64,000 nucleotides of DNA from assembly GCA_023101885.1 (NCBI GenBank), contig JALPQD010000207.1:1493844-1557843 (forward strand), given 5' to 3'. Source of the DNA: Typhlomys cinereus. Taxonomy: Eukaryota; Chordata; Mammalia; Rodentia; Platacanthomyidae. A model generated the notes under the pieces. The model was not told where the DNA came from and did no database searches. It was given only the letters and a program-made list of their open reading frames with translations. This document shows, piece by piece, positions 1-9,569 of this stretch. Every line of letters begins with the position of its first letter. Position 1 is the stretch's first letter. The translations under genes and the position numbers were made by a program.

Positions 1-415
1 GAGTCAATACTTTGTTTAGATTTCATTTCACTTAGCCTTAAGTTGAAAGTGAGGACAGGGATGACGCAACATCAGTGCTCACAGCAGCGTCATCGACAGT
101 AGCCCAAAACACAGCACCCGGCTGTCCATCACCTGGTAGGTACATCAGCAAAATGTGGGGATACATATATAATTGTAATATATTGATATAAAAATACATA
201 ATAAAAAGTCATTAATATAATAAAAGCAATGAAATTCCGATATAGATTTAGTATATTTCAAATGGAATTCTTGAGATCAGAAGTATTTTAGACAATGAAT
301 TTGAAGTATTTGCATACATACATGAAATGCTTTAGAGGTAGAACCCAAGTCTAAACTTTTGAAATCCAGATGTTTTATATACACCTAATGCATAAAGCCT
401 ATAAGTAGTTTTACA
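1..415. other. AT-rich unassigned sequence
   Basis: No reading frame, SINE, LTR or L1 motif was recognised here. The sequence is AT-rich with short TA-rich runs around 165-230. Confidence 0.5.
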
Positions 416-417
416 TA

Positions 418-500
418 CTTTCTTGGAGGGGTACCTGGGAATTGAACCAAGGATATGCTGGGCAAGTACTCTGCTGTTGAGCTACATTTCCAGTCATGTA
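418..500 (-). repeat. ID/tRNA-like SINE fragment, reverse
   Basis: On the minus strand this reads as a tRNA-derived SINE head. It has GCTCAACAGCAGAGTACTTGCCCAGC-like A-box surroundings, then a TTCAATTCCCAGG-like B box. This resembles the rodent ID family or the ID-like half of B1-dID. It is diverged and no TSD was found. Confidence 0.55.
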
Positions 501-549
501 AAGTAACTGTGCACAAGGCAGAATTTTACAGTATGGGTTGTCTGCTCGC

Positions 550-810
550 ATCACATTGGTACTAAGTGAATAATGTGCTTGCCACGCAAGTGTGAGGACC
601 AGAGTTCTGATCCTCAGAACCCATGTAAAATCAGATGCGGTAGTGCACATCTATAATCCCACCGCTCAGGAGAATTTGCAGGAGCCTGTACTATATACCA
701 TTGGCATATAGTACACAGTGGTGAACAACAGAGACCTTAAAGTGCAAGGCTGCTACATGTATACTGTGACACATGCATGCCTGTGTCACACACACACACT
801 AAAAAGAAGC
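550..810 (+). repeat. B4/RSINE1-like SINE
   Basis: The element has GTGCTTGCCACGCAAGTGTG, GACCAGAGTTCTGATCCTCAG and a B1-like ATAATCCCACCGCTCAGG stretch, and it ends in a CA tract. That order is typical of composite ID plus B1 rodent SINEs (B4/RSINE1). It is heavily diverged. Confidence 0.6.
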
Positions 811-954
811 CTACCGCTCAGGTACTTTGAGAAATCTGGAAATTTGTCATAAAGATAACTTGAACTCCAGAGCCATGCAGCTAACAAAACTGTCTGGACC
901 AGAGAGATAAGGAATGTCCCCATATTGTATCTAGTTGTTAAAAATGATTACAAC

Positions 955-1059
955 GGGGCTGGAGAGATGGCTCAGGGGTTGTGACTCTGTCTCACAAGCA
1001 GAAGGTTCTGAGTTCGGATCCCAGGTCCCACGGTAAAAAAAAAAAAAAAAAAAAAAAAA
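955..1059 (+). repeat. Head-only B2-superfamily SINE with poly(A)
   Basis: A roughly 80-bp tRNA-like head (GGGGCTGGAGAGATGGCTCA start, A box TGGCTCAGGGG, B box GTTCGGATCCC) passes directly into about 24 A residues. GATTACAACG occurs on both sides, at about 946-955 and 1060-1069, and is the likely TSD. The body present in other copies of this family is missing. This looks like a real retroposed short form and not a random truncation. Confidence 0.8.
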
Positions 1060-1069
1060 GATTACAACG

Positions 1070-1995
1070 ATCTGCCAAGCTGCATTGGCTGATGCTGTTG
1101 CCACTGAACTTGGTATGGATGAGAATTAACTATAGGTTGCCAAAGTCTATATCCGCAGTAATAATGATAATAAAAAGTTAAAACCGTGCTTCTTATGTAT
1201 TCCTCCTCTAAGGAGGTGGGCCAGACGACTGGGAGAGGGTGAGGAGTCTAGGATGAAGGTTTCGCCAGTGTCAGTGGGCTGGGAAGACAGGCCCGAGAAA
1301 GGCAAGAGGGCGGCAGGTGGTGATTTAGGATCTGGGAAAATAGATCATGTATAAAACGGCACAAAGAGCAAAAGAACCTGTGGGAGGGGAGAAAGCACAG
1401 TGGGGTGGAGCTAAGTGGGGACCTGCCCATCAATGGCCTGCTGGAAAAGGATCACTTGGCAGCACGCCCAGGATGGGGGTCTCCTATTGTTTCTGGATCC
1501 AATGAGTTACTTTGTGGAAAAGGACCCTCTGATGTGAGCTGAGAAGCACAAGTGAGGTGAGGTCAATCGGCAGAGATTTCCTCTTGTGTTTGCTCTGTGC
1601 TCTGCAGACAAATTCTAGCTTTAGGAGTACTCGTACCAGTGACAACGTAGTTCATTTTTCATGTAAACCTGCTTAAAAGATTACCTATCATGGCTTTATA
1701 CCTCACCAGGGAAATCCATTCCTCCAAAATTGTACCATTGGCCTTTCTTAGGGAATGATGACCTTAAAAGCTTTAGCATCGCTTGGCTGTCTCTGAAGTT
1801 GTCAATCATCCAGAAGCCAGTGACCCAAATAGGGGTGTGTGTACCGGTCCTGGGTCAAGGAACACGCAGGAAGGTCAGTGGGACTGGTGCAGAGAAACTG
1901 AACTGTGAGCTGCGAGCTCAAGCATGTCACAGGGCTGCTCGGGTAGGTCCTCAGCACACTGGAAACCTGGATTTAGCTCTAGCACTCTATTCCTG
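1070..1995. other. Unassigned sequence
   Basis: No convincing gene or repeat was recognised. The 1200-1430 part is G-rich and purine-biased, as in some L1 3' UTRs, but I cannot align it to one. Small frames at 1248-1433 and 1730-2011 have no family resemblance. Confidence 0.4.
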
Positions 1996-2004
1996 TAATA
2001 TACA

Positions 2005-2290
2005 TACCTGATGCAAACAACTTAAGGGAACAATGAAATTTTATTCATGCTCACGATTCCAGGATACTATGTAACCTGTAATGTAATGTAACATTGTATC
2101 CTGGCAGAAGAGTGGGAGGGAACCTGCGGAGTGAATGTTTCCATTCACAATGCACTGGGGTTTCCCACATCAATTTTGCAGTAAGACGCTCTTCTAACAG
2201 GCTTGCTCAGAGATCCGCCTTAACTAAGTAATTCCTTGTAAGTGTGCTCAGAGGCTCCTAGCAAGTGTCAAGTTGACAGTTGATGTACAA
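2005..2290 (-). mobile_element. MaLR-type LTR fragment, reverse
   Basis: Minus-strand features match the MaLR-type LTRs elsewhere in the window. One end has GTGTCAACTTGAC-like sequence near 2270. The polyadenylation end AATAAA followed by TTCATTGTTCCCTTAAGTTG-like sequence lies at about 2010-2045. It is diverged, with no paired LTR and no TSD established. Confidence 0.55.
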
Positions 2291-2568
2291 CAAGATGTAG
2301 AACAGATATTCTAACAGTTTAGAACATCCTTATAGTACACACAGTTAGGAAACCTTCCAGACTTTCTGGCCGGCTCCATTAAGATCGCTAGGGCAGGACT
2401 ATCAGTTCCTGACCGGTCAGAATTACTTATGTCCTAGAATTAAACATTCTCTTAACTTATACGGAAAATTGATCTAAACTTAGATCTGAAAGGGGAAAAA
2501 TTAATATTGACAAGAGAAATGTCTCTGGCCATGAATATTAATTTTTATATGGTATTTAAAAACATACT

Positions 2569-2759
2569 GGGGCTGGAAAGATGACTCAGTCCCATAAACA
2601 AAAGGATCTAGTTTGAATCCTCAGATCTCATGTACAAATGCCAGGCAAAAATGGTGGTGGCCTATAGTTCAGGCTCTGGAAAAACCCAGAGCAAAGCAAT
2701 AAGGAGGCAGAGCAATTCAGGATGATCGCTTACATCACCCTGGGGCCTCCACAAGCATG

Positions 2760-2807
<48 letters not shown>

Positions 2808-2815
2808 TACTGGAC
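2569..2815 (+). repeat. B2-superfamily SINE, old form, ending in (CA)n
   Basis: It starts GGGGCTGGAAAGATGACTCAG and continues through the family body (CCCAGAGCAAAGCAATAAGG, then CACCCTGGGGCCTCCACA) into a pure CA tract at 2766-2806. Diverged from the young copies. Confidence 0.75.
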
Positions 2816-3091
2816 TTTCAGTCCAAGTTAAATCAGGCATAGTAAAGCTGTTGAAAAGTTTGCGCCAATTAATGTTGTTGGGGTTGTTTGGTTTTGTTTT
2901 TGCCTATTGACAGTATTGCCTGGCTTCTATTTACCTATCATTATTAATATTTAAATTGGTTTCCTATAGTTTAGTTGTTTTAAAGATGCCTATATGACTT
3001 AAAACCCTCTGTTCTGACCATTTTAGTAAATATCAAAGGGCATTTTATGACCAACCTGTCTACAGCATTACCCTTGGGCTGGGATGATGGG

Positions 3092-3092
<1 letters not shown>

Positions 3093-3154
<62 letters not shown>

Positions 3155-3160
3155 TTTCCC
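3093..3160. repeat. (TA)n microsatellite and T run
   Basis: An alternating TA tract of about 45 bp is followed by about 23 T and then C residues. The frame that crosses it has no coding value. Confidence 0.95.
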
Positions 3161-3174
3161 CCTACATCTCATCC

Positions 3175-3315
3175 TTGGGTGTTTTTGTGTGTGCAAATGT
3201 GTGCATGTGGAGGCCTGAGGAAACCTTGGGTGCTACCCTCAGGCTTTATCCCCTTTTCCTTTCAGACATAGTGTCTCCCTGGGCTGGAACCAACCAGGCT
3301 AGGCTAGTGTTAGAA
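3175..3315 (-). repeat. B4/RSINE1-like SINE fragment, reverse
   Basis: The segment reads GTGTGCAAATGTGTGCATGT then GGAGGCCTGAGG, and later CCCTGGGCTGGAACCA. This is the reverse orientation of the tail and B1-like part of a B4/RSINE1 element. Confidence 0.5.
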
Positions 3316-3317
3316 TA

Positions 3318-3362
3318 AAGTCTCTCTCTCTCCCTCTCTCCCTCTCTCTCTCTCTCTCTTTA
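3318..3362. repeat. (TC)n simple repeat
   Basis: A CT-rich tract with occasional CCC interruptions. Confidence 0.9.
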
Positions 3363-3495
3363 TCTCTGTCCTTTCAGTTTTCTCTCTGGGACAGAAATCT
3401 GAAAAAAAAATAAGTGCCATGACCTTAAGAGCTCTTACAAAAGTCCCCTCCCTCCCACTTGCCACTGCCCCCTTCTCAGTGCCTAGGCCTCAGAC

Positions 3496-4070
3496 TGTGG
3501 GGATTGTGAGACCCAGAAGCCTGAGCTCTGGATGATACATTAGCAACTGAACAGGCCATTGAGTGACTCCTCCCTTGGGTGGTTGAGTTTGCCTCTTGTC
3601 TGCAAGACAATGATAGGTCAATCTTCCTCCTTGGAAGTTGAGAAAACTCCCAGGTTTGGAAAGCTTTTGTTTCTCTAAGAAACTGGCTGGACTGTTCTCC
3701 CTCCCTATCAGTTCTTTCCTGCCTATCTAAAGAGATTAGTTAATGCTGGGACCTTTGTCCATTCCCTTCTAGCAACAAGGTGGCATGCATGTTTAGCATA
3801 CCTGGCAGTATGTCTGCCCCAAGGCAATTGGGTGTCACTTCTGTCTTCCTTTTGTTAACCAAAATGTATGCATTTTACATAGTCCTGTAAAGAATTTGGC
3901 CCTGCTTCTTGATTATAAAAACCCTGTACTTTTACAATAAAGTTGGCTTGGATGATGGTGGACATCCAAGACCCCCTCTGACCCAAGCCTGAAACTTTTA
4001 ATTCCTTCCGCTCCCACTTCAGATTCCCAAGTTTGTAGGTTCGGGTTCATGCTGGTTCGAGGGCCGGACA
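3496..4070 (+). mobile_element. Probable 5' LTR of an ERVK-like element
   Basis: The right edge is well supported: the sequence ends CCGGACA two bases before a lysine-type primer binding site. A TATAAAA box lies at 3914-3920 and a polyadenylation signal AATAAA at 3936-3941, a spacing normal for an R region. The left edge (TGTGGGG at 3496) is inferred from the usual class II LTR start and is uncertain. About 575 bp on this reading. No matching 3' LTR was recognised in the window. Confidence 0.6.
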
Positions 4071-4072
4071 AA

Positions 4073-4091
4073 TGGCGCCCTAACGTTGGGC
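4073..4091 (+). other. Primer binding site, tRNA-Lys type
   Basis: TGGCGCCCTAACGTTGGGC closely resembles the lysine tRNA primer site of betaretroviruses and ERVK elements, with one inserted T and a substitution. It sits two bases after the LTR end, where such a site belongs. Confidence 0.8.
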
Positions 4092-4223
4092 TGAAGTACG
4101 GGGGAGTTAACTCAGTATTAAAGGTAAGGAACTTTGGGGAACTTAGCCGGCATATGTAAGAGAGTTGTTTAGAGAGTTGTTTAGACCGAAGCATCAATCA
4201 GAGGTTAAAGAAAGTTAAGTAAA

Positions 4224-4460
4224 ATGGGACAGGCTTATATAAAGGAGAGAAATAGTTTTGTTGATGTCTTGGAACAAATGCTAAAAGCAGAAAAGATAAA
4301 GATAGACAAAAAACAATTACTAAGGGTTTTAAATCTTGTTATGGAATTACAGGCCTCTTTTATTGAAGGAAGATTAAATCCTAGAATTTGGGTTCATATA
4401 GATCAGAGAAAATTAAGAGGACAAGAAAATGTTCCTCCCGATATAATCCTTAAGTTATGA
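4224..4460 (+). pseudogene. gag: Gag matrix remnant of an ERVK-like element
   Basis: A 78-residue frame begins with MGQ, the N-myristoylation start of retroviral Gag. It continues with a helical, lysine-rich matrix-like segment and a central aromatic motif (RIWVHI) typical of betaretroviral matrix domains. It starts 133 bp after the primer binding site, where gag should begin. A stop at 4458-4460 ends it after the first part of matrix, whereas an intact Gag is hundreds of residues. Capsid, protease and polymerase were not recognised downstream. This is a dead fossil. Confidence 0.7.
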
Positions 4461-5205
4461 TAAAAAAGAAAAAAAAATCTGAGATCCTTAAAACAGCTGC
4501 TGCTCCAGAAAAACTAAAAAACCTCCACTTCTGTGGCTGTGGGCACGAAGATCTCAACTAGGAAAGCAAAAATACAAAACTATTGGCCTTTGAAAATGCA
4601 AATTACACTTGTGAGAATGTTAACAAATTGATTTTTGGAGAAATAAAAATCAGGCAACTAATTCATCTGTTGCTAAGATGAGGTTTCTTAAATAATAATT
4701 TGTTTTTGGTACTAAATTTTAAGATTTAATCTGCTTTCAATAATGGTTTTTATAATTACACTAAACTGCTGGACTTTAAATGTTAATCTGCCTTTAAAGC
4801 TTTCAAGGATAATTTTAAGACAGTTGACGGTAAATCGTATGTTATTAATGTGTTTGTAGGTTTACGTGTTCTGTGTTTATATGTGGTATGTCTTGTGTTC
4901 AATGTATTTGTGGCCACTTCAATCCTTTTTATTCATGTTGTGCGCTAATATTTAAATTTGGCATGCCATTTTTAAATACATGTATGCATACTTAAAAATA
5001 ACATCTAAGGCCTTAACTAGTTATGTTTTATATCGATCACAATTGTTTTTCTGACAAATTGTAAGTTTTCTTTCATGAAAAATTTTATCGCTCGGTTTTG
5101 ACTTTTAATAGGACTACAAAAGAAAATGTCATTGTGTTCCTAAAGGCTTTTCTATGTGTTCCCAAAATGACAAAGTCACTATGATATTGCTTGATAGAAC
5201 TTGCT
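4461..5205. other. AT-rich sequence, probable internal part of the ERVK-like remnant
   Basis: No open frame of note and no recognisable capsid, protease or polymerase motif. Attribution to the retroviral remnant rests only on position between the gag start and later sequence. Confidence 0.35.
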
Positions 5206-5224
5206 CACCCCTCTGACTTCTTTT

Positions 5225-5522
5225 TTTTATTTATTTATTTTTTTTTTAAAAGTCTGTCATTCTTTTTTTTTTTTTTTTTTTTTTATTTATTCAATTGTGC
5301 ATGTGTATGTGTGTGTGTGTGTAGAACCACGGACGAATCGGGAACCACCATGGACGCCTCCACCTCCTTCTGCCCCGGGGTTCACAGGCTCCGCCCTACC
5401 AGGACCAGAAGCGCAGGCCGCCCCCGCTTCCGCCTGGCGTCTATACATGGGATCTGGGATCCGAACTCGGGACCTTCTGCCTACAAGGCAGAGGCTTAAC
5501 CCCTGAGCCACCTCTCCAGCCC
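5225..5522 (-). repeat. Young B2-superfamily (DIP-like) SINE, reverse
   Basis: On the minus strand it begins GGGGCTGGAGAGGTGGCTCA, has the B box GTTCGGATCCC, then the GC-rich body, and a CA tract followed by CAATTGAATAAA. The TSD CCCTCTGACTTCTTTT flanks it, at about 5207-5224 and 5523-5539. The A tail is split by a short non-A segment at 5247-5262. Antisense frames across this body recur at every copy and are not genes. Confidence 0.9.
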
Positions 5523-5539
5523 CCCTCTGACTTCTTTTA

Positions 5540-6640
5540 TAGAATTTTATCCCATCAAATCTAGCAGCCAGGAAAATATAATTTCATCTAAAAAGTTCAT
5601 TGGAATTTATTCCTTCTCCTGGTATGTATGTGCTCCCTTTTTGGGGACAAATCTGCTTTCTAATTACATGCTCCCATGTGTATGCCTGCTAAGGTGGAAC
5701 AAGAATTCAAGGCAGCACTTCAGTCAGAATGCTGGCTTTTTACTTAGATCTGAGGAGTGGTCCTAAGGAGGACTAATTCAGATTGTTCTGTACAAAGAAT
5801 CAGATGGTTTGCCTGGTTTTGGACAGGTTTTAAAATGAGATCTTGGAGATTTACAATAGCCAGAGGAGAAAAGTCTCCAATATATAGATTATTTACAGCT
5901 CTTGGCTTTTATACCTTGCAAGCACGTGTTCTTTACTAACTCTTGCTTGTACCCACAGAAAGACTGCTAAGCTTATTTGGTTTATCCATTATACCTCCTC
6001 AGTTATAATGGTTTAATTCTTGTGTAGATCTTGGAGGCTCAATTTATCCGTATTTTGTCTCTTTTAAATGGACCTTGAGGTAATAAAGTCATTTATGCTC
6101 AACAGGAAGTAGCCAGAGTGATAGTTGCCCCTCTTCCCTTGAGCAGTTTGGGTCCTCAGAAAGTTAAGGGGTACAATAGACAGGTCTAGAACAACTATGC
6201 TGGGATGGGTCTCAAGGTTTTTGAAGGTCTTTGGATTCTTTAAGGCCATCCCCACAGCTAGAGGCTAGAATCACCCTAAAGGAACACCCCTGAGGAGGAA
6301 CTGACTCCAGTCCTCTCAGAGATCAGGTCAATTTCCCTATGAAGAGATTATGGAGATGAGCTCTCCTCTAACCCCACCTGGGCCTCAGAGCTACTGGGTT
6401 AGGCCAATGGGAGTTAACCTATGAGAAAAAAGTCCGTCCAAGGCTTGCCCTCCTAACAATCCTTGGAGTAGCCCTTGGTGGCATTCTAGTGCCATTTCTA
6501 GTTCCATGCCTGTTTCTCACGGATTCCATGGGTTCTTTCTAGTTGCCCGCTTTTCATGAGTCCTGTAACATTTGGCATGAGGCTGTTTCCTATAACGAAA
6601 TTATAATATTGGTTAATAAGTTTTTGAGACACTTCAAAAC
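5540..6640. other. Unassigned, possibly retroviral internal sequence
   Basis: No frame longer than about 60 residues. A hydrophobic stretch can be read near 6450-6520 in the plus direction, but I could not tie it to a retroviral envelope with any confidence. No repeat edges were recognised. Confidence 0.35.
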
Positions 6641-6800
6641 TTTTTTTTTTTAAACATTTTTTATTATTATTTCTGCTCATACAAACTTAATAGGTACACC
6701 GGTTCCCTCCCTCCCTCCTCCTCCTCCTGACCCCCCTGCTCCCCCTCCCCTCACCTCTCCCTCCCCATCTCCCAGTGCCCCCCCAATCCCCGGAGAATTC
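6641..6800 (-). mobile_element. L1 3' terminus, 5'-truncated, reverse
   Basis: The plus strand shows a T run, then TTTTTTATTATTATTTCTGC, then CTCATACAAACTTAATAGGT, then a C/T-rich tract ending TCCCCGGAGAA. The same order occurs at 6840, 22085 and 33270, and in the opposite orientation near 11000. On the minus strand it is a G-rich polypurine 3' UTR followed by an A tail. Very short copy. Confidence 0.7.
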
Positions 6801-6804
6801 TTTT

Positions 6805-7620
6805 TTTAAGATTCTTTTTTTTATTATTTTTTATTTTTTTAATACTTTTTTATTATTATTTCAGCTCATACAAACTTAATGGGTACACCAGTTCCCTCCC
6901 TCCCTCCTCCTCCCCCCATACCCCCTGCTCCTCCTCCCTACCCTCCTCCCTTCCCATCCCCCAGTGCCTCCTGCCCCAATTCCCAGAGAGTCCTTTCTTG
7001 TGCATGCCTGATTTTCCTCTGGGCCCTCCTCTCCGATGACGTACAAGGACCCAGTGGCCTTTCCCTAAACAGTTTCCCTTGTTCCCCTTAGGTATAGGAA
7101 CACTGCTGTGTCTGCCAATCCCTTGCCTCCAAACATCTTGGTGCCTTTAGCAGATGCTGGACTTTGTGGGGTCAATAGTGTGTTGGACAATGCGCAGGGC
7201 ATGTAAAGTCCAATTATGATTGCTTCAGCTCTAACTTGTATGGAGTATCTTACATATCATTGCTCCTCCCATCCTTTTGCTCTTACACTCTTACCGCCCC
7301 TTCTTCCGCAAATTTCCCTGAGCTTCATGAGACAACCTTGAATTATCACTTTACTGTTTATCCACCGCCTTCCTGCCTTGTGACTCGTAGGCCAGGCAGG
7401 TCAGATACAGGGTGTGGGTCTGACCTGTCCTCTTTAACAGTTCCCCGAGAGCCTGTAAGAGTCAGGAACTCCCTTGCCTCACAGCATCGCAGGGTCGGCT
7501 CTCTTTCCCTTCAAAGCTCCATTAGGAGTCCCACTTCAGGACCTAATCATGTCTCTCCTAATCAAGTTCTTAGTAAGGGAAATTTCATGTCGGCTTCCCT
7601 CTACAAGCTTACTTTCCATT
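6805..7620 (-). mobile_element. L1 3' UTR, reverse
   Basis: Same 3' UTR family as at 33270-33914: T run, CTCATACAAACTTAATGGGT, polypyrimidine tract at 6893-6965, and then the shared segments GACGTACAAGGACCCAGTGG, GGACTTTGTGGGGTCAATAG and TCCAATTATGATTGCTTC. The part beyond about 7340 diverges and its edge is approximate. It lies next to the shorter copy at 6641, in the same orientation. Confidence 0.7.
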
Positions 7621-7624
7621 TGTA

Positions 7625-8329
7625 ATTTAGAGCAGCTAACAGGTAGACAGTTCCAGGGATCCTTTTATCTCCTTCCTCAGGTCAGGGAAAACATGTATGC
7701 ATACCATGGCCAGATTTAGAAAACAAAAACCAAAACCCATAAGCTCCAAGATACCACCTCAGATCTTCATACTTGTGATGGCAGTACTTTACCTTCTAAT
7801 CTATCTCCAAACCCTTGAATGTATCTTTGATGAGATCTTTCAGCCTGGACTTTCCATTGTATTTCCAGATATTAGAGTTATTGAATGAATTACCTACTTG
7901 CTTCTTTTTGGTCAGTTTTGGAAGTGGAAGTTACTTCTATGCTCTGACACATCTTAGGCATTCATTCTGTAGCCAAGTTTTCCTCCAGCAAAATAAGAAT
8001 GAAAAACAGAAAATGAGAAGATCTACTTTGGCCAGTATCTTTTAAGTAACTATTTAACTTTAAATGATGATTCTGACATCTATCACCTTACATTTTCAAG
8101 AGAAATATTAGTATTGCACAGTTTCTTTGTAAATACATAAAGCTTAGGAATAAGTAATTGCTTGTTAAATGCTTTAGTAGCACAAGATTAACTGCTATGA
8201 CTTAGCTCTGAGCAGGTTACTATCATACATTAGCAAATTGTTGGATTCATTCCTCATTACATATAATGCCAAAGATGAACTTCAAATAGAGGTGCTTAGA
8301 GATTAAAAGGACCTAATCTTTTGATTTAG
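7625..8329. other. Unassigned sequence
   Basis: Frames at 7697-7888 and 7815-8045 show no recognisable family. Composition is AT-rich and no repeat was identified. Confidence 0.4.
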
Positions 8330-8343
8330 AAAAGCTTACATCA

Positions 8344-8641
8344 CGGGCTGGAGAGATGGCTCAGGGGTTTAGCCTCTGCCTTGCAGGCAGAAAGTCCTGA
8401 GTTCGGATCCTAGACCCCACGTGTAGATGCCGAGCGGAAGCGGAGGCGGCCTGCGTTTCTGGCCCTGGTAATCCCAGGGCAGAGTAAACAAGGAGGAGGT
8501 AGAGGCAGTCCATGATGGTTCCCAAATTTGTCCGTGGTTCTACGCACACACACACACACACACACATACATACACACATGTACACACATGCATACATGTG
8601 CAATTGAATAAATAATAAAAAATAATAATAATAAATTAAAA
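8344..8641 (+). repeat. Young B2-superfamily (DIP-like) SINE
   Basis: Full-length copy: head GGGCTGGAGAGATGGCTCAG, B box GTTCGGATCCT, GC-rich body, CA tract at 8546-8570, CAATTGAATAAA and an A-rich tail. The perfect TSD AAAAGCTTACATCA lies at 8330-8343 and 8642-8655. Confidence 0.95.
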
Positions 8642-8911
8642 AAAAGCTTACATCAGATAAATGTCAAAGTTCCTAAGTGGTTATGGGAGAACCACAACAC
8701 ATGTAGTTAATACACCTGGGCTTTAGAGTTAATGGACCAAGCCACTCCAAGTTCTAACCTTGTAGTGGGAGTTGTTATAGTTGTTAGTTTTTGTGGTGGT
8801 TGTTATTTTACCTGGTATTCTGTAAACATTTCCTTCTAATTGGAGCATTCTCTCCTATAGGATGGAGGGAGGCTCATAAGACTAAGCAAGGAAGTGAAAT
8901 ATACAAGGAAA

Positions 8912-9332
8912 TGTCATAGTTAAGCTCAGGTATCAACTTTGACAGTTGAGGGTTTGAGCTCAGGGCACATTTGTAGAGAATTAGTTGTTAAGCCCAGAGC
9001 AGACCTGCAGAAGGTTGTCTAGCTGATAGGGAAGACTCAGTCCATGGTGGGTGGGATTAGGCCCTGGAAAAATACAGAGAGCTGGTTGAGAGAGTTGGCA
9101 TCCTTGTGTACACTTGGCCAGATATGCTGGTCTGGCAACTAAGGATCGTCCCTCTGTCAGCCATTATGTACAGTTGGTGTGGCCAGTTCCCTCGGTTCTG
9201 GTGTTGTTGTAAGCTCTCCTGTCAAGTTGGACTGAGAACTGTAACCAGACAATTGTGAGAAAAAATAAACCCTTTGTTCCCTTTAGCTGTTCGGTGGTGA
9301 TTTATCAGCACCCATGCAGATGAACTGCTATA
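8912..9332 (+). mobile_element. 5' LTR of a MaLR (ERVL-MaLR) provirus
   Basis: About 421 bp beginning TGTCATAGTTAAG and ending near AACTGCTATA. The polyadenylation signal AATAAA is followed by CCCTTTGTTCCC. It is collinear with the 3' LTR at 12095-12520 in the same orientation. The same LTR family recurs at 14738 (reverse), 44100, 54083 and 63492. Confidence 0.85.
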
Positions 9333-9569
9333 GAATTTTGTACTAGAGAACTGGAGTGTTGCTGATAAATCTGACTATATGGTTTTTGTGGATTCTGAAC
9401 ATTTTTGTTGGACAATTTTGGAAATGTTTGAAGACTTTTGTGGATTCAAACAGAGTTTAATGGGCCATTTGGAAAATAGAAGTGCTGAGAGAGTCATGGA
9501 TTGTTTGGACACCGTTTGTGATATAGCAAACAAGGACTTTGATAGAGTTGAATTTAAAGGTGATGGACT
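9333..9569 (+). mobile_element. MaLR internal sequence, left part
   Basis: It opens with a primer-site-like stretch (TACTAGAGAACTGGAGTG), then CTGATAAATCTGACTATATG and GTTTTTGTGGATTC, the characteristic start of mammalian MaLR internal regions. It is interrupted at 9570 by an L1 and resumes at 11070. The 78-residue frame at 9379-9615 is a chance opening in this sequence, which in MaLRs lacks intact polymerase. Confidence 0.8.

Noticed and set aside
4224..4460. An intact small retroviral gene
   Set aside because: The frame covers only the start of the matrix domain and ends at a stop. No downstream gag or pol is readable.
5191..5506. Recurring 80-110 residue frames sharing a GNHHG or GSALPGP-type peptide
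   Set aside because: The same peptide appears at 5.2, 16.9, 19.0, 19.6, 39.1, 60.4 and 61.0 kb because it is antisense SINE body. The repetition looked like a gene family but is the SINE.
6250..6520. Possible retroviral envelope membrane segment
   Set aside because: A hydrophobic stretch can be read, but the flanking frame has stops and no envelope motif could be identified.
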